The notes under the pieces are model-generated. The model saw only the letters and a list, made by a program, of their open reading frames with translations. It had not been told where the DNA came from and did not search any database. The position numbers were made by a program, and so were the translations under genes. 64,000 nucleotides of DNA from Euglena gracilis (Eukaryota; Euglenida; Euglenophyceae; Euglenales). Below, in pieces: positions 11,145 through 24,500 of this stretch. Position 1 is the stretch's first letter, and each line of letters starts with the position of its first letter. The DNA lies in NCBI GenBank assembly GCA_039621445.1, contig CP154954.1, forward strand, positions 66,112,891-66,176,890, in the 5' to 3' direction.

Positions 11145-14100
11145 GTCAGGAACCTGTCTAGGCAACCCAGGAAGGAGCCATAGAAAGGTGCCAGGGAAAT
11201 ATACGAAAGGAAGGAATTGGGTTGGCTGTCAGGGATAGGTCAATAAGCATAGAAGAAGAGGAACTAAACTCGGCGGAGGGCCAATGACATACTGGGCTGG
11301 GAGTGGGAGACACAAGAGACACAGAACCATTGCTTAGGGTGGAAATATAAATGTACATGTATATTGTACATGTATATGTTGCATACATATACGTATACAT
11401 GTACATATATGGACATGCATATTTACAGTTGTTCTGCCACACCCTCCGCATATAGAACTCTGAGCTGGGATGCTGATTATATTAACAGGCTGGCGAAATA
11501 CCTCCACAGCTTTGGCTTAACGGCTCCTCAGTCCCTGAAAACCCCTCCCGTGAGGCCCAGCCAGAGGCCCTCGGCACCCAAATGAGAGGTCAGGCATGGT
11601 TAGCGTGACAGAGGACAGTGAGGTGGGGGAAATGGGAGGCACAAGAAGGGAGGGAGGGAGGGAGGGAAGCGACGACCCGCCCGGGAACGCAGTCATCTCC
11701 CAGGCAACCGCAGCGGGGAAGTGACATTTCATCTGAGCGAAATGCGACGACTAAAATGGGAGAAAGCGCGAAAAATACAAATTGGCATTATAATTACGGA
11801 TTGTGAAATGCGCATGTGTGGGAGACAAAAATCTCGGGGAAAATGCCGTAAATTCTTGACTGTTTTTTTTACAAAAGGTTCGCACTGTAAATTCTTGTCC
11901 ATTGTCCTTGTATGTGGTGAACACATTCGTATCGCAGGGCAGCTGCAACGCGACAAGTTGGGCAACACAACAGGGGGGAGGTTAGCACAGAGAGGGAATA
12001 ACAAACTTCCACCCATTTAAAGAAGTGGCCCAGAGACTTAGGAGTCCCCAGGACCAGGCATTTCTCAGGAGCCTTGAAAAAACCTTAAAAAAACTTAAAA
12101 GGCTGTAAAAAATTTTATAATTCAAAAATTTAAATTTTCAATATTTCAAAATTTTGAAAAGTGCCTTCAAATTTTTTTGCAAGATGCCTTAAAATGTCTT
12201 GGAATGCCTCAATAAATTCGGACCGGCAGAATTTTTCTTTGACCAAGCAAAAATGAAGTTGCAAAATCTCGGCAAAACAAGCAAGCTCCAGGAAAAGCCT
12301 TTCAAAATGCCTCAAAATGCTTTAATTTTGAAAAAAAAATATGCCTTAAAAGTGTGTGTGTGTGGGTGGGTGGGTGGGTGTGACCTCCCAGCACCCCTCC
12401 CCAAAGATGTATTGTTTTGCATTTGACACTATGCAATGGAGGAGGCACAAAATTTGGGGATATATCCGAGAATGACTGATGTTTTTTCCGGCCCATTTTG
12501 CAGTGCAAATAAAATCATCTGGTGGGGAGGAACAAATTCTCAAAAGGGAGGGTCCAGCAGCTGGGGAGGTACTCAGATAACAGGGGACCTGACTCAGGGA
12601 ATTTATTTCTCTCTGGTAGGGGGGGGGGGGCTGGAAAAAAAAGGATGCCCGCCACCAGGTGGGGGTACAGGATGGCTGCCAGGCTGGGCCTGGTGACCCG
12701 AAAACAAAACAAAAAAAAGAGCCCGCGTTGTCTCCCCACCCAAAAAAATGCCCCATTTGGGTTGATTTTTTCAATTTTGTGCCGAAATAAATCCCGTTGA
12801 ATTTGTGAAACCCAGGGTGTCCCGAAATAGTTCTGGGATTATTCCACGCTGCTGATACTTTACAGGTTCCCGTGCACGTTTGGGGGCCCGAGAAAAAGGT
12901 CATGCGGTGGAGGAGTTTTGTGTTTTTCGTAAACATGCTTCAAAACAATTTATGGAAAGCCTTCGACCTGAAATTGATTTATGGGTTCCCATATACAAGC
13001 GTTGCCTGTCTGAGTTCTGTAGGAACAGAGCTGGAAGGGGCCATGATTTTTGACCGTGTCCGCATGGTGGTGGTGATCACCTGTGACGGAGGATTCTCCT
13101 CGTGGGGCGGCAGGTCTCCTCTCACCAAGGTTGCAGTTGTGACTCAGCCAAATCATTTTTCAGGTTCCCGTGAGCTTAAAATTGTACAAATCGGAAAAAT
13201 GAAAATGAGTTTACTGTGGGCATAGAAACCTTGCTGCTGCTGATGTGCCTAGTGGCCACAGTCCAGCTAAAGTCTGCACAACAGATCTTCGGCTGTGCAA
13301 TGGCTCCCTTCCCCCAACTCTTTGGATGCGATCCAAGAGAGGTCCCTCAAGAACACCTCACACTGACTGAATGAAGCAATCATTGAGGGCCAGAGGAAAT
13401 TCGAGTCGGTTCAGTGTCTGAGAGATGGAGGGGTTCACACAAGTGCAATCGCTGCGTTGTATCGCTAATTTGCTGTCGCAAGACACACTGAAAAGCCTTG
13501 CGGGCCCAGAGCCCAATCTAGTTGGAATGCAGACGGTTAGGGAAACGGCGCCACGTTTCACTGAGAGCCCCAACAGAGGCTCGCCATTTTGTGCAGAGGT
13601 GGGAGGCCGGGTGTCCCATTTTTGGGGTGCATTTTGAGGCAGGGAGCAACTTTCTCTGGAAAGAGGCATACATCCCGAGCACAGGCGCCAATCCTTTCGG
13701 TGTGATGTCCAGCTGGGCATTTGCATCATAGTTCGGTTCCCTTTCTTTTGACTTCCGCTGTCCATTTTTTTTCTAAGGTGAACGATGGCCTTGGTGACCA
13801 TCCCCATAGGCACCAACTAGCTTTGAATGCCTGGCCCCATGCAGTTGAGAGCCCCCCCCCCCCCCCGCCAAAATAAGACCCTCTGGGCCGACCGAACAAT
13901 CCAAAAACAACCCCCAAATAAAGCCCTACAACAACACAAAGTGCCTGGGCCAGTGAGAAAATTCACTGAAAATCACCAAAAACCTCACTTTCACAAACGA
14001 AAATTATCGAACACCCACTATCAGACACAAACATTGAAAATTTTGATATTTTGGGATCTTTGAAATCAATGAAATGAAAATCATGAAGAAAAAAATCATG

Positions 14101-15048
14101 CCAATTTACACACAGCGTGAAGCGCTGAAGTTGAAGGAATTTTTTTAAATGTTTTGGGAACCCAAAAGAATGAGGATTTTTTGGGTTGGGGTTGGCCAAA
14201 AAAAATAAAAAATAAGATTTCACCAAAAGAGAATGACCCCCTGGAGGTTTCCAGCAACGGATCCAAAACTCAAACCAGGAATTTGGGGGGGGGGGCTGGA
14301 GGGTCGAAATGGGTGGGTGCTCCACAGGCAATTGAGCTCTGGCCAAACCCTCGACAGGGTGAACCGCACAGTGAGTATCTGTCACATCCATAGAAGATCC
14401 GTCTTGAAAGATCCCCGCAAGCGACGGCTCAAGCCTGGGCAACGCATCCTGCTGGGCTCCTTCGGGGGGGGGGGGGGAGGCATAGACATCCTAAAATGCA
14501 ACGCAAAAAAAAAAAGAAAAATTCAAATTCCATCATTAATCAACAATTTTAACACCCTGAGATTTGTGAACAGCCTGAGCACCTTTATCGCCAAAATTGA
14601 AAAGGGGAAAAAAACAAAATAACAGTGACTGATTGACTTCCACTTTCTAACTTACCTTCAGAATTCCGATTAAGTAGCCCACAACTTGCATTTTTGAAAC
14701 CTTCTTTGCGCCATTTTTGCCATTTTTTACAAGAAAAATATTGTCAATCAGAAAAAAGTTCGTGAATCCTTCCTTTCTATTACCCTGCTCAAGAGGTTCC
14801 TTCCCTCCGAAAGAGGTTGAGACCAGTTTTTACTTGTTTTGTTCTTTTCAATGCCAATCCTTCCAAGGGGCAACTTAACTTGGGTAGCAGGGGGAGAATG
14901 GCAACAGCCTGGGGGACGTACACAACAAAATGCAGAAATCCTGTCTCCCACTTTCCTTTTGCTGTTACCCGGACCCCGGTTTCGCATGCTTCGCAGACCA
15001 TTCCCATCCTGTGAAACACGCATTCTCCCCCGGGGCAGATTGGGCTCG
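11145..15048. other. No confident gene; TG-, GGGA- and poly-G/C tracts
   Basis: It includes an alternating TACATGTATA-like tract (11350-11420), a GGGA tract (11648-11668) and several 9-14 base G or C runs. Open frames at 12950-13200 and 13425-13640 are protein-like on either strand but have no splice context that decides between them. Confidence 0.4.
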
Positions 15049-15116
15049 CCGCCAGAAAAAAGACCCTTCCGCCAGAAAAGAAAACCTTTCCGCCAGAAAA
15101 AAACCGTTCCGCCCCA
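15049..15116. repeat. Tandem CCGCCAGAAAA repeat
   Basis: Four imperfect units of about 20 bases, each beginning CGCCAGAAAA, with pyrimidine-rich spacers. Confidence 0.7.
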
Positions 15117-15149
15117 AACCAAAACCCCGGCAGGATACGCCCCCCAGGC

Positions 15150-15233
15150 CAAGCACCGTCTGGGGCAACTGCCCCTCCTGCCGGCGGAGGTAGGCGGCCA
15201 TCAACGTGGTGGCCATGGCCTGGGGGCAGCGGT
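15150..15233 (-). CDS. Weak candidate exon
   Basis: The minus frame reads AMATTLMAAYLRRQEGQLPQ and then TVL. It is helical and GC-rich. It may belong to an unseen minus-strand gene. There is no family match. Confidence 0.25.
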
Positions 15234-15364
15234 TCCTTTACAACCCAGGGGGAAGGGGGAGGCAGTACCCACCCACCCGTCCGCCCACCAGCCCTTGGGG
15301 GGGGGGGGGCTCAGGGGGACCCACGTTTGGGATCAATTTTGGGTCAAAATGTTTGGCACTCACC

Positions 15365-15366
<2 letters not shown>

Positions 15367-15400
<34 letters not shown>

Positions 15401-15431
15401 CACCCACCCCCCCCCCCCCCCCCCCCCCCCC
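15367..15431. repeat. G30 followed by C25: homopolymer palindrome
   Basis: Thirty consecutive G (15367-15396) are followed after a 10-base gap by 25 C (15407-15431). The two arms could form a hairpin, or quadruplex/i-motif structures. Run lengths of this kind are prone to sequencing error. Confidence 0.9.
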
Positions 15432-16029
15432 AGTTGCCAACCTTTTTAAAAAAAAACCTCTGCTTGGGGGTGGATGTCCTTGCCGATGCAGCAGTGGGGC
15501 CGGCCGCGTGCCCAGTGTGACAACGCAGGAGTTGGCAAGTTGGCCACCCAGGGAAAGACAGGGGGGAGCAAATACGTCGGGTGATTCGAGGACAAAATCG
15601 ATTCCCTCTCCCTGTGTCAGCGAGTCCAAGCCGCTTTGCAACTTGAAAGGGCCGCAAACGGTGGCCCAAGAGACAATTTCCTCCCTCCATGGGCCATGGG
15701 GGTGGCCACTGGGATGCGTATAGTATTATGCATCGGAGTGTGTTTGTGAATTTGTGGAGAACCCATTTGGCAATAAATATGCACTTTTACACCCCCCTTT
15801 CTTTCTTTCTTTCTTTCTCCCCTGATCTGAGGGTGAAAAATCACCCAACGAAGACAGACATTTTCCGTTTTCAAAAAAAACAAACAAACTTATCCTTCCA
15901 TTGAATGGTCAGGAGAATTGAAGATCTGACACCACAGCTTTGTGGATCGAGCCAGGGCCAAGGCTCACAATGTGGCTGAGGTGTCTAAAGATCCATCCGC
16001 TTGTATATTTTTTTTCGATCCTCAATCAA

Positions 16030-16179
16030 GTTTTGTGGGTAACAAAACTTTTTGTGGACACCAAAGAATTTTTTTGGTTCGCTTGTGGACACCAAAAAAT
16101 TTTTTGTGGTTCACCTGTGGACACCAAAAAAAATTTGTGGTTCACGCATCTTTTGTGAACCACACTAAATGAATGTCTG
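16030..16179. mobile_element. Split hAT-like element, left piece
   Basis: It carries units GTGGTTCACCTGTGGACACC and terminates CACTAAATGAATGTCTG at 16179, followed by tcctggac. The matching other end (17165) points the same way, and its flank atccagga is the reverse complement with one mismatch. The internal units run in opposite orientation in the two pieces. Confidence 0.55.
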
Positions 16180-16350
16180 TCCTGGACCACCTTTTAAAGT
16201 GTTTGTCTCTCCCTTAAGGGGACCACGGAAGGCAATTGCGGAAGACCACATTCAGTATAGTTTTCAATTCAGAAGAATAAATGTCAGCCTCATTCTGGTT
16301 TTTGCAGTTTGACACTATGAGATAGTTGAAAAATATGATGTCAGGCTCAA

Positions 16351-16912
16351 GAAGCGGATAACCGCTTCGTATTTTCTCTGTTCTTTGCAGGTTTTGCCAA
16401 CGTTCATAAATTTCATAAATATTAACGTTCTTTGTTGTTATTGGAATTGGAATATCGTTTGATTGGTGATCATTGTTGATCATTTCAATTCATACTAAAT
16501 TTTTTACAGATTCTTTCAAAGCGGTTTTCCGCTTCCTTTTTGGTTTGTAAAAAATTATGCACATCTTTGCATTCACTTTCCGTTGCACAACTCCTGTTTT
16601 TGAAGCGGAATGCAATATTTACCGCTTCCATTTTTAAATTTTTCTGTTTCCTTCCTTCGGGGCCTACGGCAGCAGAAACAACGTATGTTTTTGTGAGTTC
16701 CTCCCGATCTTGTATTTTTTGATTGGTTTTGTTGAGTTTAAAATTGAAGTTGAATTCGAAAATAAATTGGCCTTTTATTTTTTTTTAGGTCTGTTTTCGA
16801 CTGTATGGGTCTCCTTTACTGTGAGCTAAACGTCCACCGGAATTGGCAAAATCAGAACCTCTGCAAAAAAAAATTCAAAAAATGACCCTTTTTGGAAGTG
16901 GTTTCCGCTTCC
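16351..16912. repeat. Four GAAGCGG..CCGCTTC hairpins
   Basis: Inverted repeats at 16351-16368 (7-bp arms, ATAA loop), 16519-16534 (6-bp arms, TTTT loop), 16602-16628 (7-bp arms, 13-base loop) and 16894-16912 (8-bp arms with one G-T pair, TTT loop). The arms read GAAGCGG/CCGCTTC in AT-rich non-coding DNA. They share the GCGG-N4-CCGC core of the 27-31.6 kb cluster. Confidence 0.8.
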
Positions 16913-17044
16913 TCTTCTGTTTTTTAGAGCACCAGAATCCTTGGGCAACTTTACCCTACCTAAGTTTTTTAAGGTTCAAAGAAGATTGCTTCATTGCTAT
17001 TGAGGAGAAAAATAATGATGTGAATGCCAGCAGGCGGTGGGAAA

Positions 17045-17165
17045 AATTTTTGGTGTCCACGTGTGAACCACAAATATTACTTTGGTGTCCACAAAAAAAA
17101 AATTTGGTGTCCACAGGTGAACCACAAAACGACAACCTTGGTGTACCACACTAAATGAATGTCTA
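17045..17165. mobile_element. Split hAT-like element, right piece
   Basis: Units GGTGTCCACAGGTGAACCAC lead to the terminus CACTAAATGAATGTCTA at 17165, followed by atccagga. It is the partner of the 16030-16179 piece. Confidence 0.55.
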
Positions 17166-17487
17166 ATCCAGGAGTATTACATGTTCAAAAATCCTTCCAA
17201 AACGTCAGTGCAATGTTAACTCGTTTTGTCTATCCTGAAAGATTCTCAAATACCTAATTGCCTTTATTGTCCAACAGGGAGGGGAGACATTAAAAAAAGG
17301 AATTTCATTTGTATATTCCATACATCCTTGTGTAATAAAACCCCAGGGTGTTTAGGGGGCTTTGAAGAACAAACGAGAAAGATCACACAGGTCACAAATC
17401 ACGGAAAGGCCAGGTCACACAGGGAGTTAAGACTATTTAGAGAGGTGTCTAAACGAGAGTGGTGTACAAACAAAAGAAATGGGTAAG

Positions 17488-17912
<425 letters not shown>

Positions 17913-18587
17913 AAACCACCCGGCCTGCCTGGCAGTCCGTCTGCTGCATCATCAGTGTGAGGTGTCCCATCTTTCCTGTCATTGTGTTTGTGGCCAGTTT
18001 GGGAGCAGGGCGGGATGGGCTCCCGCTCGGAAGTACAAAGCCTCGTCGAACGGGGAGGCATTGGCGGAGCGGATGCTGACAGGCTGAATTGGACCAACCC
18101 TGGAAAGGGGGGGTCTGGGAGTGCCCTGGAGCACAATGCCCCGGGACCAGGAAAATGGGCCCTTTTCCTTCCGGCGCCTTAACAGGGGGCGGGGGGGGGG
18201 GGGCGAAGAAAATTGGATGAAAAAATTGGCAATGGAAAATTTTGGCGGTCTTGGCCAAAATGGCTGGGAAAAAATTTGTTCGGAATTCATTCCGCCAGTT
18301 TTTTTTTTCCTTTTCACTTTCGACTTTCGGTCATTGCCAATTTCCTTCCGCCCCCTTCGTTGCACTAAGGCTTCTTGTCTGTTTATGGCCGGCGCTAACT
18401 TCGCTTCTGGCCCAGTTTGCTGTGTGTTTCCACCCCACCCCCCGGTAGTGCCAGAGTGCCGGGCACCTTTGGCAATGCCCATTCTCTCCGGGGGGGGGGG
18501 TGGATCCGCATGCCTTTGAGTGCCTGGCCACACCACCAGGCAACACCCTACCACTGGGGTAACTTCAGCTTGGCGGTAAAGTTCAGC

Positions 18588-18693
18588 CTGGATGCAGATC
18601 AGCCCTGCGTAACCGCGGTCCTGCAGGGACCGGACCAGATCCGTGCCGAGGAAATGCACCGGGTTGTAGTCGAGGTGGTAGTCCATAGCGGGG
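18588..18693 (-). CDS. Exon: receiver phospho-acceptor region
   Basis: The minus reading PAMDYHLDYNPVHFLGTDLV continues RSLQDRGYAGLICIQ. It has the beta3 acidic site, the following loop and helix, and the beta4 strand of a response-regulator receiver. It is preceded by a TAACAG acceptor. The exon seems to end CAG before GC, a possible GC donor. Confidence 0.65.
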
Positions 18694-19027
18694 CTGTTAG
18701 GACAGGCCCAGGGACCCCCCCCCCCGTGCTGGGTAAAGTGGATCAGCCAGCAGTCTCTGCCAACAAGCCGAAAATTTCCAGCTCCTGAGCCCAGGGCTGA
18801 CTCAATTTAAGTTGTGAAAAAATTTTGAGCAACCAAATGGCAGCAACGGCGAGCATTTCATCCGCCTCCCGCAGCAACCCCGGCCGAGGATGACGATGTC
18901 GGCCTCGCTCAGCGCCTCCTCCAAGAAGCCCGGGACCTCGTCCGCGGTCTCCCCGAACGCCGTCACGGACGCCCTCATCGGGGGCCGGCTGGGAGCCTGG
19001 CTGGGCAGGGAAGCTCGTGATCAGAAC

Positions 19028-19083
<56 letters not shown>

Positions 19084-21485
19084 AAAGACGCACAAGCAAC
19101 ACACACACAAACATAGACACAGACACACAACACACTCACTCACACACACACACAACACAAGCAGGCAGGCACATACTCCACTTTGGTTGGGGAGGGGTCT
19201 CCTTCACCGTGACGACGCACCGATTACTCCAGTCCACGACCCCAGTAGGTGTGGTTCTCAACTCAGGGGACGGGTCCACTCAATCAAAAACAAACCCATG
19301 AGTAGGTCTGTTCTGGGCCCGAAGGCACCTCCTGGGGCAGCTCTGTCCCATGAGCACACCCACTTGAACCCGGACAAGAACCCCACCTCCTGGGTGCAAA
19401 AGCGAACCCAATCTCAGGTATCGGTCCACCCCCTTCACCGCTCCCCGCCGGCTACTCTGTCCACGACCCAAGAAATGGCGGTTAATGGTTCCCAGTGCCT
19501 CCCAATCTGGTTCGATTATTCAGGCCATGGGGAGGCAGGGACCCAAGAGCCCTCTTCTGCTGGCGGGCACACCCCTCTCCTTCGACCCCCCCCTGTCGTG
19601 CGACCACCCAAAAAAAAAAGCAAATCACCACCCGGTCGGGACTGCAGGTTGGGCGGTTGGGCGACCCCTGACCAGGCAGTCACGCATCAGATGGGGTATC
19701 TGCAGGGGGGGGGGGGGGCAACATGGACCCTCAAAAATAGCGACGCAAAAAAACGAAAAAAAATGCAAATTTTGCCAAAATCGAAAAAAAACAAAAAATG
19801 CAAAAAAAACGCATTTGCGTCCCCCCCCCCCCCGTTGGGGGGCAACAGGGGCCATGCCAGGAGCAAGGGTGTGGACCAAGAGCCGGCGGGCAACAGGAGA
19901 GTCATCGATGGTAACGGCCTGGGGATGGGAAAAGGGAGAGCTTGGACCAGCGCAGGGGGTATCGACAAATTCCCCGGGAGAACAGCCCAGGCACATTCAC
20001 TTGGACATAATGTCACCAAAAAGACACCATTCACGTGCACAAATGCGTTGGCAGGCAGGGAAGGAGGCAGGCAGGCGCGACCAACAGAAAGTGATCTTAC
20101 GGAAGCCCACATGATTGCATAACCAACCCTGTGGCATCGGACAGTCCAATGAGCTTGAACCACGCCTGTTGACCTCCCAAAACGGGTTGGCGATGGTTGG
20201 CCAGCGGACTTCGGGGGGAAGGTTTGTTCCGCGGAAAGCCAAATTCTGCCATGGCCATGGCCAGCTGCTCTCCGCCGATGCCCGCTCCCCTGTGTGGTGG
20301 TCGCGGGATGGGCCCCACCCCAACCCCAGCCCGGCCGCAGAGCACGCGCAGGTTGGGGGGTACCACCGCGACAGACTCCTTGGACGGGGTCCGCGGGAGA
20401 CTGGCGATGGGCGGCAGGGCGACCTCCAGGCACGCCTCGAAGCACACCGTGTCCCCCTCCTGGAAGAGGCGCAGGTCCATGTTGGGGGCGGCCGGCAACC
20501 GTGCAGCACCCGCAGAGCAGACCCGGTGAGCACCCCGAATGGGGAAAAAGCAACGGGGGGTCTCCCAAGAAACCCTGCCGGCCAATTTTTCATTATGCAA
20601 AAAAAAAAGCAAATTATGCAAAAGATGCAAATTTTCAAGAATTTTGATCATGCAAAAAAATGGAAATCATGCAACTTGCATACCCCCCCCGACGAGAACC
20701 TGTCTGGGACCTGCCCGCGAAACCGTGTGCCTTTGGAGGGGAATTTTCTTGGCCTTTTGGGCGCTCGCAGAAAAACCCCTTTGCAGGGTCCGTCCAGACC
20801 CCCCCCCCCCCCGGCAGGCTTACCCCCCCCCTATGTCCAATGACCGGTAACCTCTGTCCTCTGACCGGGGGGGGGGGGGGGGGGTGTCGTTGGACATGCG
20901 GTCAAAAGAAAGTTGGTGGGTACCCGGGTCCCTACCCACCCCAAAATGCCCAAATTTTCCCTTCCGGCGCTTCGCGCCGAAAATTTTGGGCAATTTTGAC
21001 AAATTTTTGTCCAAAAAGTGTCAAAAATGGCATTTTGGCCAAATTTTTGGGCAATTTTTGGGCAAAATTTTTCGTCCCGGCACTTCACGCCGGGACCAAA
21101 AATTTGGTCAAACCTCCGAAAAGGTGTCCTCTGACCGGGGGGTGGTCATTGGACATAGGGGGGTCGTTGGACATAGGGGGGGGGGGTAGGGTGGTATACC
21201 CCCCAGCCACTCAGGCCTCCTGATAACGAACCCGGGGCATCGGACGTTGTCGATCGGTTTGACGGCATGGGTGGATGGAAGGAGGCACGGCAGCAAAACG
21301 TTGGCCGCCGGGCGTGGGTGCGGGCAGCCTGACTGAGGTGCTGCATGCCGAGGTGCTCGGAGAGGCGGGAGGTGGCCGGCCCGACCGGCCGCTCCTCCCC
21401 TCGCAGCAGCCGGGATGGTTGGCAGAGCCGAGGCTGGGGAGGTGCCCCCTCCCGGCTAACTGCCCCACAGAAGGCGGGAAAATTT

Positions 21486-21531
<46 letters not shown>

Positions 21532-24500
21532 GTTGGGCTGCTTTGGCAGTTAAACAAATCAAAAGGTCAACTCCACAGGGAAGGACAGTCGACGTTGGTT
21601 TCTGCAGGTAAAACTGCAAAGCAATGACACAGAAAATGCATTTCCACCTTCAAGCAAGCACCACGGCCAAAATGAAAAGGCAAAACAAACATCGCAAGCA
21701 CGTTTTCCGGACAATGGCTAACCCCCCCCCAATATAAGAAACCCCTCGCTTTAAGAAACCCCCAAATATAAGAAACCCCCAAATATAAGATACCCCTCCT
21801 AGGCTGTTGGGCGCTAATCCATATATAGGAAACCCCTCATCCCTTGCGAATTTTTCTTTCACCAACATCACGCACAGATTCAGAAATAACACTCTACCAC
21901 TTTCTTCTGGACTGATGGAATGATTGATTGAGCATAAACACGCTCCAGGGCCTCAGAAGCCATCAGACATGAAGAAAATCCTACACGCCGCGGTCACATG
22001 TAATTACCCCCCTCCCCAAAATGGCCACCCTCCTGGCACCGTGGGACCCCAAAATGGCCACTCTGGCAGGGGGGACACTTTGGGGGGGGTCAAATTTTGG
22101 CCTTTGGCGCCTTTGGCACTGAAGGAAAATGGCCGTTGGGGGGGTAAACCAAATTTTGCAAAAAAAATTGGCCACTTTGAGGGGGGGGGACACTTTGAGG
22201 GGGGTGAGGGTAATGACATGAAGGAACCGAAGGAAGAAAAAGTTCCATTTATAAGAAACCCTTGGGGCCTGCCTTCGACACCCAAATTTAAGAAACCCTT
22301 TGGGCCGATCGGCCAACACCCAAATATAAGAAACGGGATTCTTATATTTGGGGGGGGGGTTAATCCAGAAAAGAGGCCAACTGCCTTCCGAACACCTGAT
22401 GTCCTTTTTTTTGTGCCGTTTTCAGAATCACGGCTTCCTTTTGCTTGGAACATTTTCAGTGGATGGGACATGCTTCTCGAGAAAAGAAGTACTTCGGCAT
22501 CTTCGACTCTTTTAGGTGAAAAATGCCATTCTTTGAGGAGGCCCCCCAATTAATCCAAAAAAACAAATCTACCCCTCGTGCAGCTGTAAAGAATATGAGA
22601 TTCCCAAATTTTAGGGACAAAAAAAACTGTTTTACGGAAAACTAATATGAACTCAGTCGCCTTTTTTGAATTTTTGAGAACAGAAGTCAGGTAAATCTCA
22701 TTCACTAGCCTGACTATTTTTTTGGGCTTTGGGTTTCCACTCAAAAAAAAAAAAGTGGTAAAAATAAAGACATGACCTGGGAGGCGTTCCGATGACGGCT
22801 GTACGGTAGCTTTGCATCGACCATATCTTCAATTCGACTTCATCATTATGCTCTGTTTATTCCGAGGGCACTGGGGATCCCTACTCAGTGGAAGTGCCAT
22901 GGAATTGCCCGGCACTGAACACGCGGTCGGGGGTCAGCGGAGGGTGAGAGGGGTGAGCACAGAGGATATTCGACGGCCCAGGGAGGAGGGGATCCACACC
23001 CAGCCACGCAGGGGGGTGGTGGGGGGGCTAACCATTGGGGTTAATTTGGGGTCCAAATTTTTGGTGTTTTGGGGCTCATTGAGAGAGTCAAACCCATCCA
23101 TGCCTCAACCCCCAGGTCTACCCCCCCCCAGAGAATGCCCAGCCACCCACCCCCAAGATACCAAAGCAGGGAATATCTTAAGGTCCCCTGACTGGCTGGA
23201 AAAGGGTGCTGGCTGGACCCCCCTCCCCCCAGGGGGTCAGAGGGGTGGGTCCTACCGGCTGTTGGGTTGGACCCAGCTGCCACCTGAAAACAGTCCCCAA
23301 AAAGCCCAACTCCAGCTCGGTTGATTTTTTGCGCCAAAAATTTGAGGTGAAAACCCCAAAAAATCACCCCAAATGGCCGTTTTTGGCCATTTTTTTTGCC
23401 CCCTCTTTAAAAAAAAAGTTCTGTGCTTTGCGCCGAAAATTCTTCGATCCAGCCCAGCTTGGCTGACCCGAACTTTATTTCAGCGGACCCCGGACAGCCC
23501 AGCTGACAGCCCGCCTGGGAGCTGCTGGCTGGAAAAAAAAGGTGCTGGCTGGCTGGACCCCCCCCCGGGGGGTAGGTGGGTCCGGCTTAAGAAATTTCCT
23601 GACACCAAGCTTTAAAAATTCTCTGGGTGGGCACGGTTCGTAACGCAGAACTTCAGCAGCCGCCGCCGGGGACTGTTGTTGTTGGGGAGGGGAACGAGCG
23701 ACGCGGTGAAATGCACGGCGGGCTGGGTCGTGTGCCCGTGGCGGTGGGCGTTGGTGAGCGCGTTCTCCAGCACAGGGCAGGGGGCAGTCTTTCGAGAACA
23801 ATACCTTGAAACCCCCCCACAGAAACCCAGGCTGACCTGCCGTGCGTCAGCCAGCATGAGGACCTGACGGCTCCCTCCCTTCTTCCTCCCCAGGAAGTGT
23901 GGCCGGGACGGGCTCGAGTGACAACTTCCACGACAGGGGGGGGTGATCACAGGTCAACCAGTATTGGGGAACCCGACAGTTCCCACACAAAAAAAGATTT
24001 CACAGAATATCAACAAATCATGATTCTGACAAGGAGGTCGGTATCAAGGACATTTGTAACTTCCTAGACAAGGGACCCTGACAGTTAGGCAGGAGCATAC
24101 CATTGCTTACCAACCTCCGGGGGGGGGGTCACTTTCCACTTTCAAGAAACCAGTCAGTCACTTTTCAAAAGCAGTCACCCACTTCAACTTCCTCCCGAAC
24201 ACATTGAGGCCCCCCTGCAAGGCAGAGAACTTCCAGTTCTGGACACAGAGACTTTCCCACGCCACACATGGCAGGGACCAAATCTGGCCACTTGACAACT
24301 CCCTGGGGCAGTTGACAACCTCAAGGGGGGCAAGAGGGCAAGTTCCATGACCCAAGGGAAGCTCGTCACCTGCTGATTTCGCAAAGCAGGGGATCCATGA
24401 TGACCACTGCAGTAACAAAGGGCACGTGAAGTCCCCCTTCAAGGCACCAAAAGGTGGGAAAGAAACGTCCACGGATGTTCTTGAGGATAAGGGTCCAGGT

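Noticed and set aside
18890-20122. 410-codon plus-strand frame
   Set aside because: It runs through a CA microsatellite and antisense to kinase exons, and reads as low-complexity sequence.
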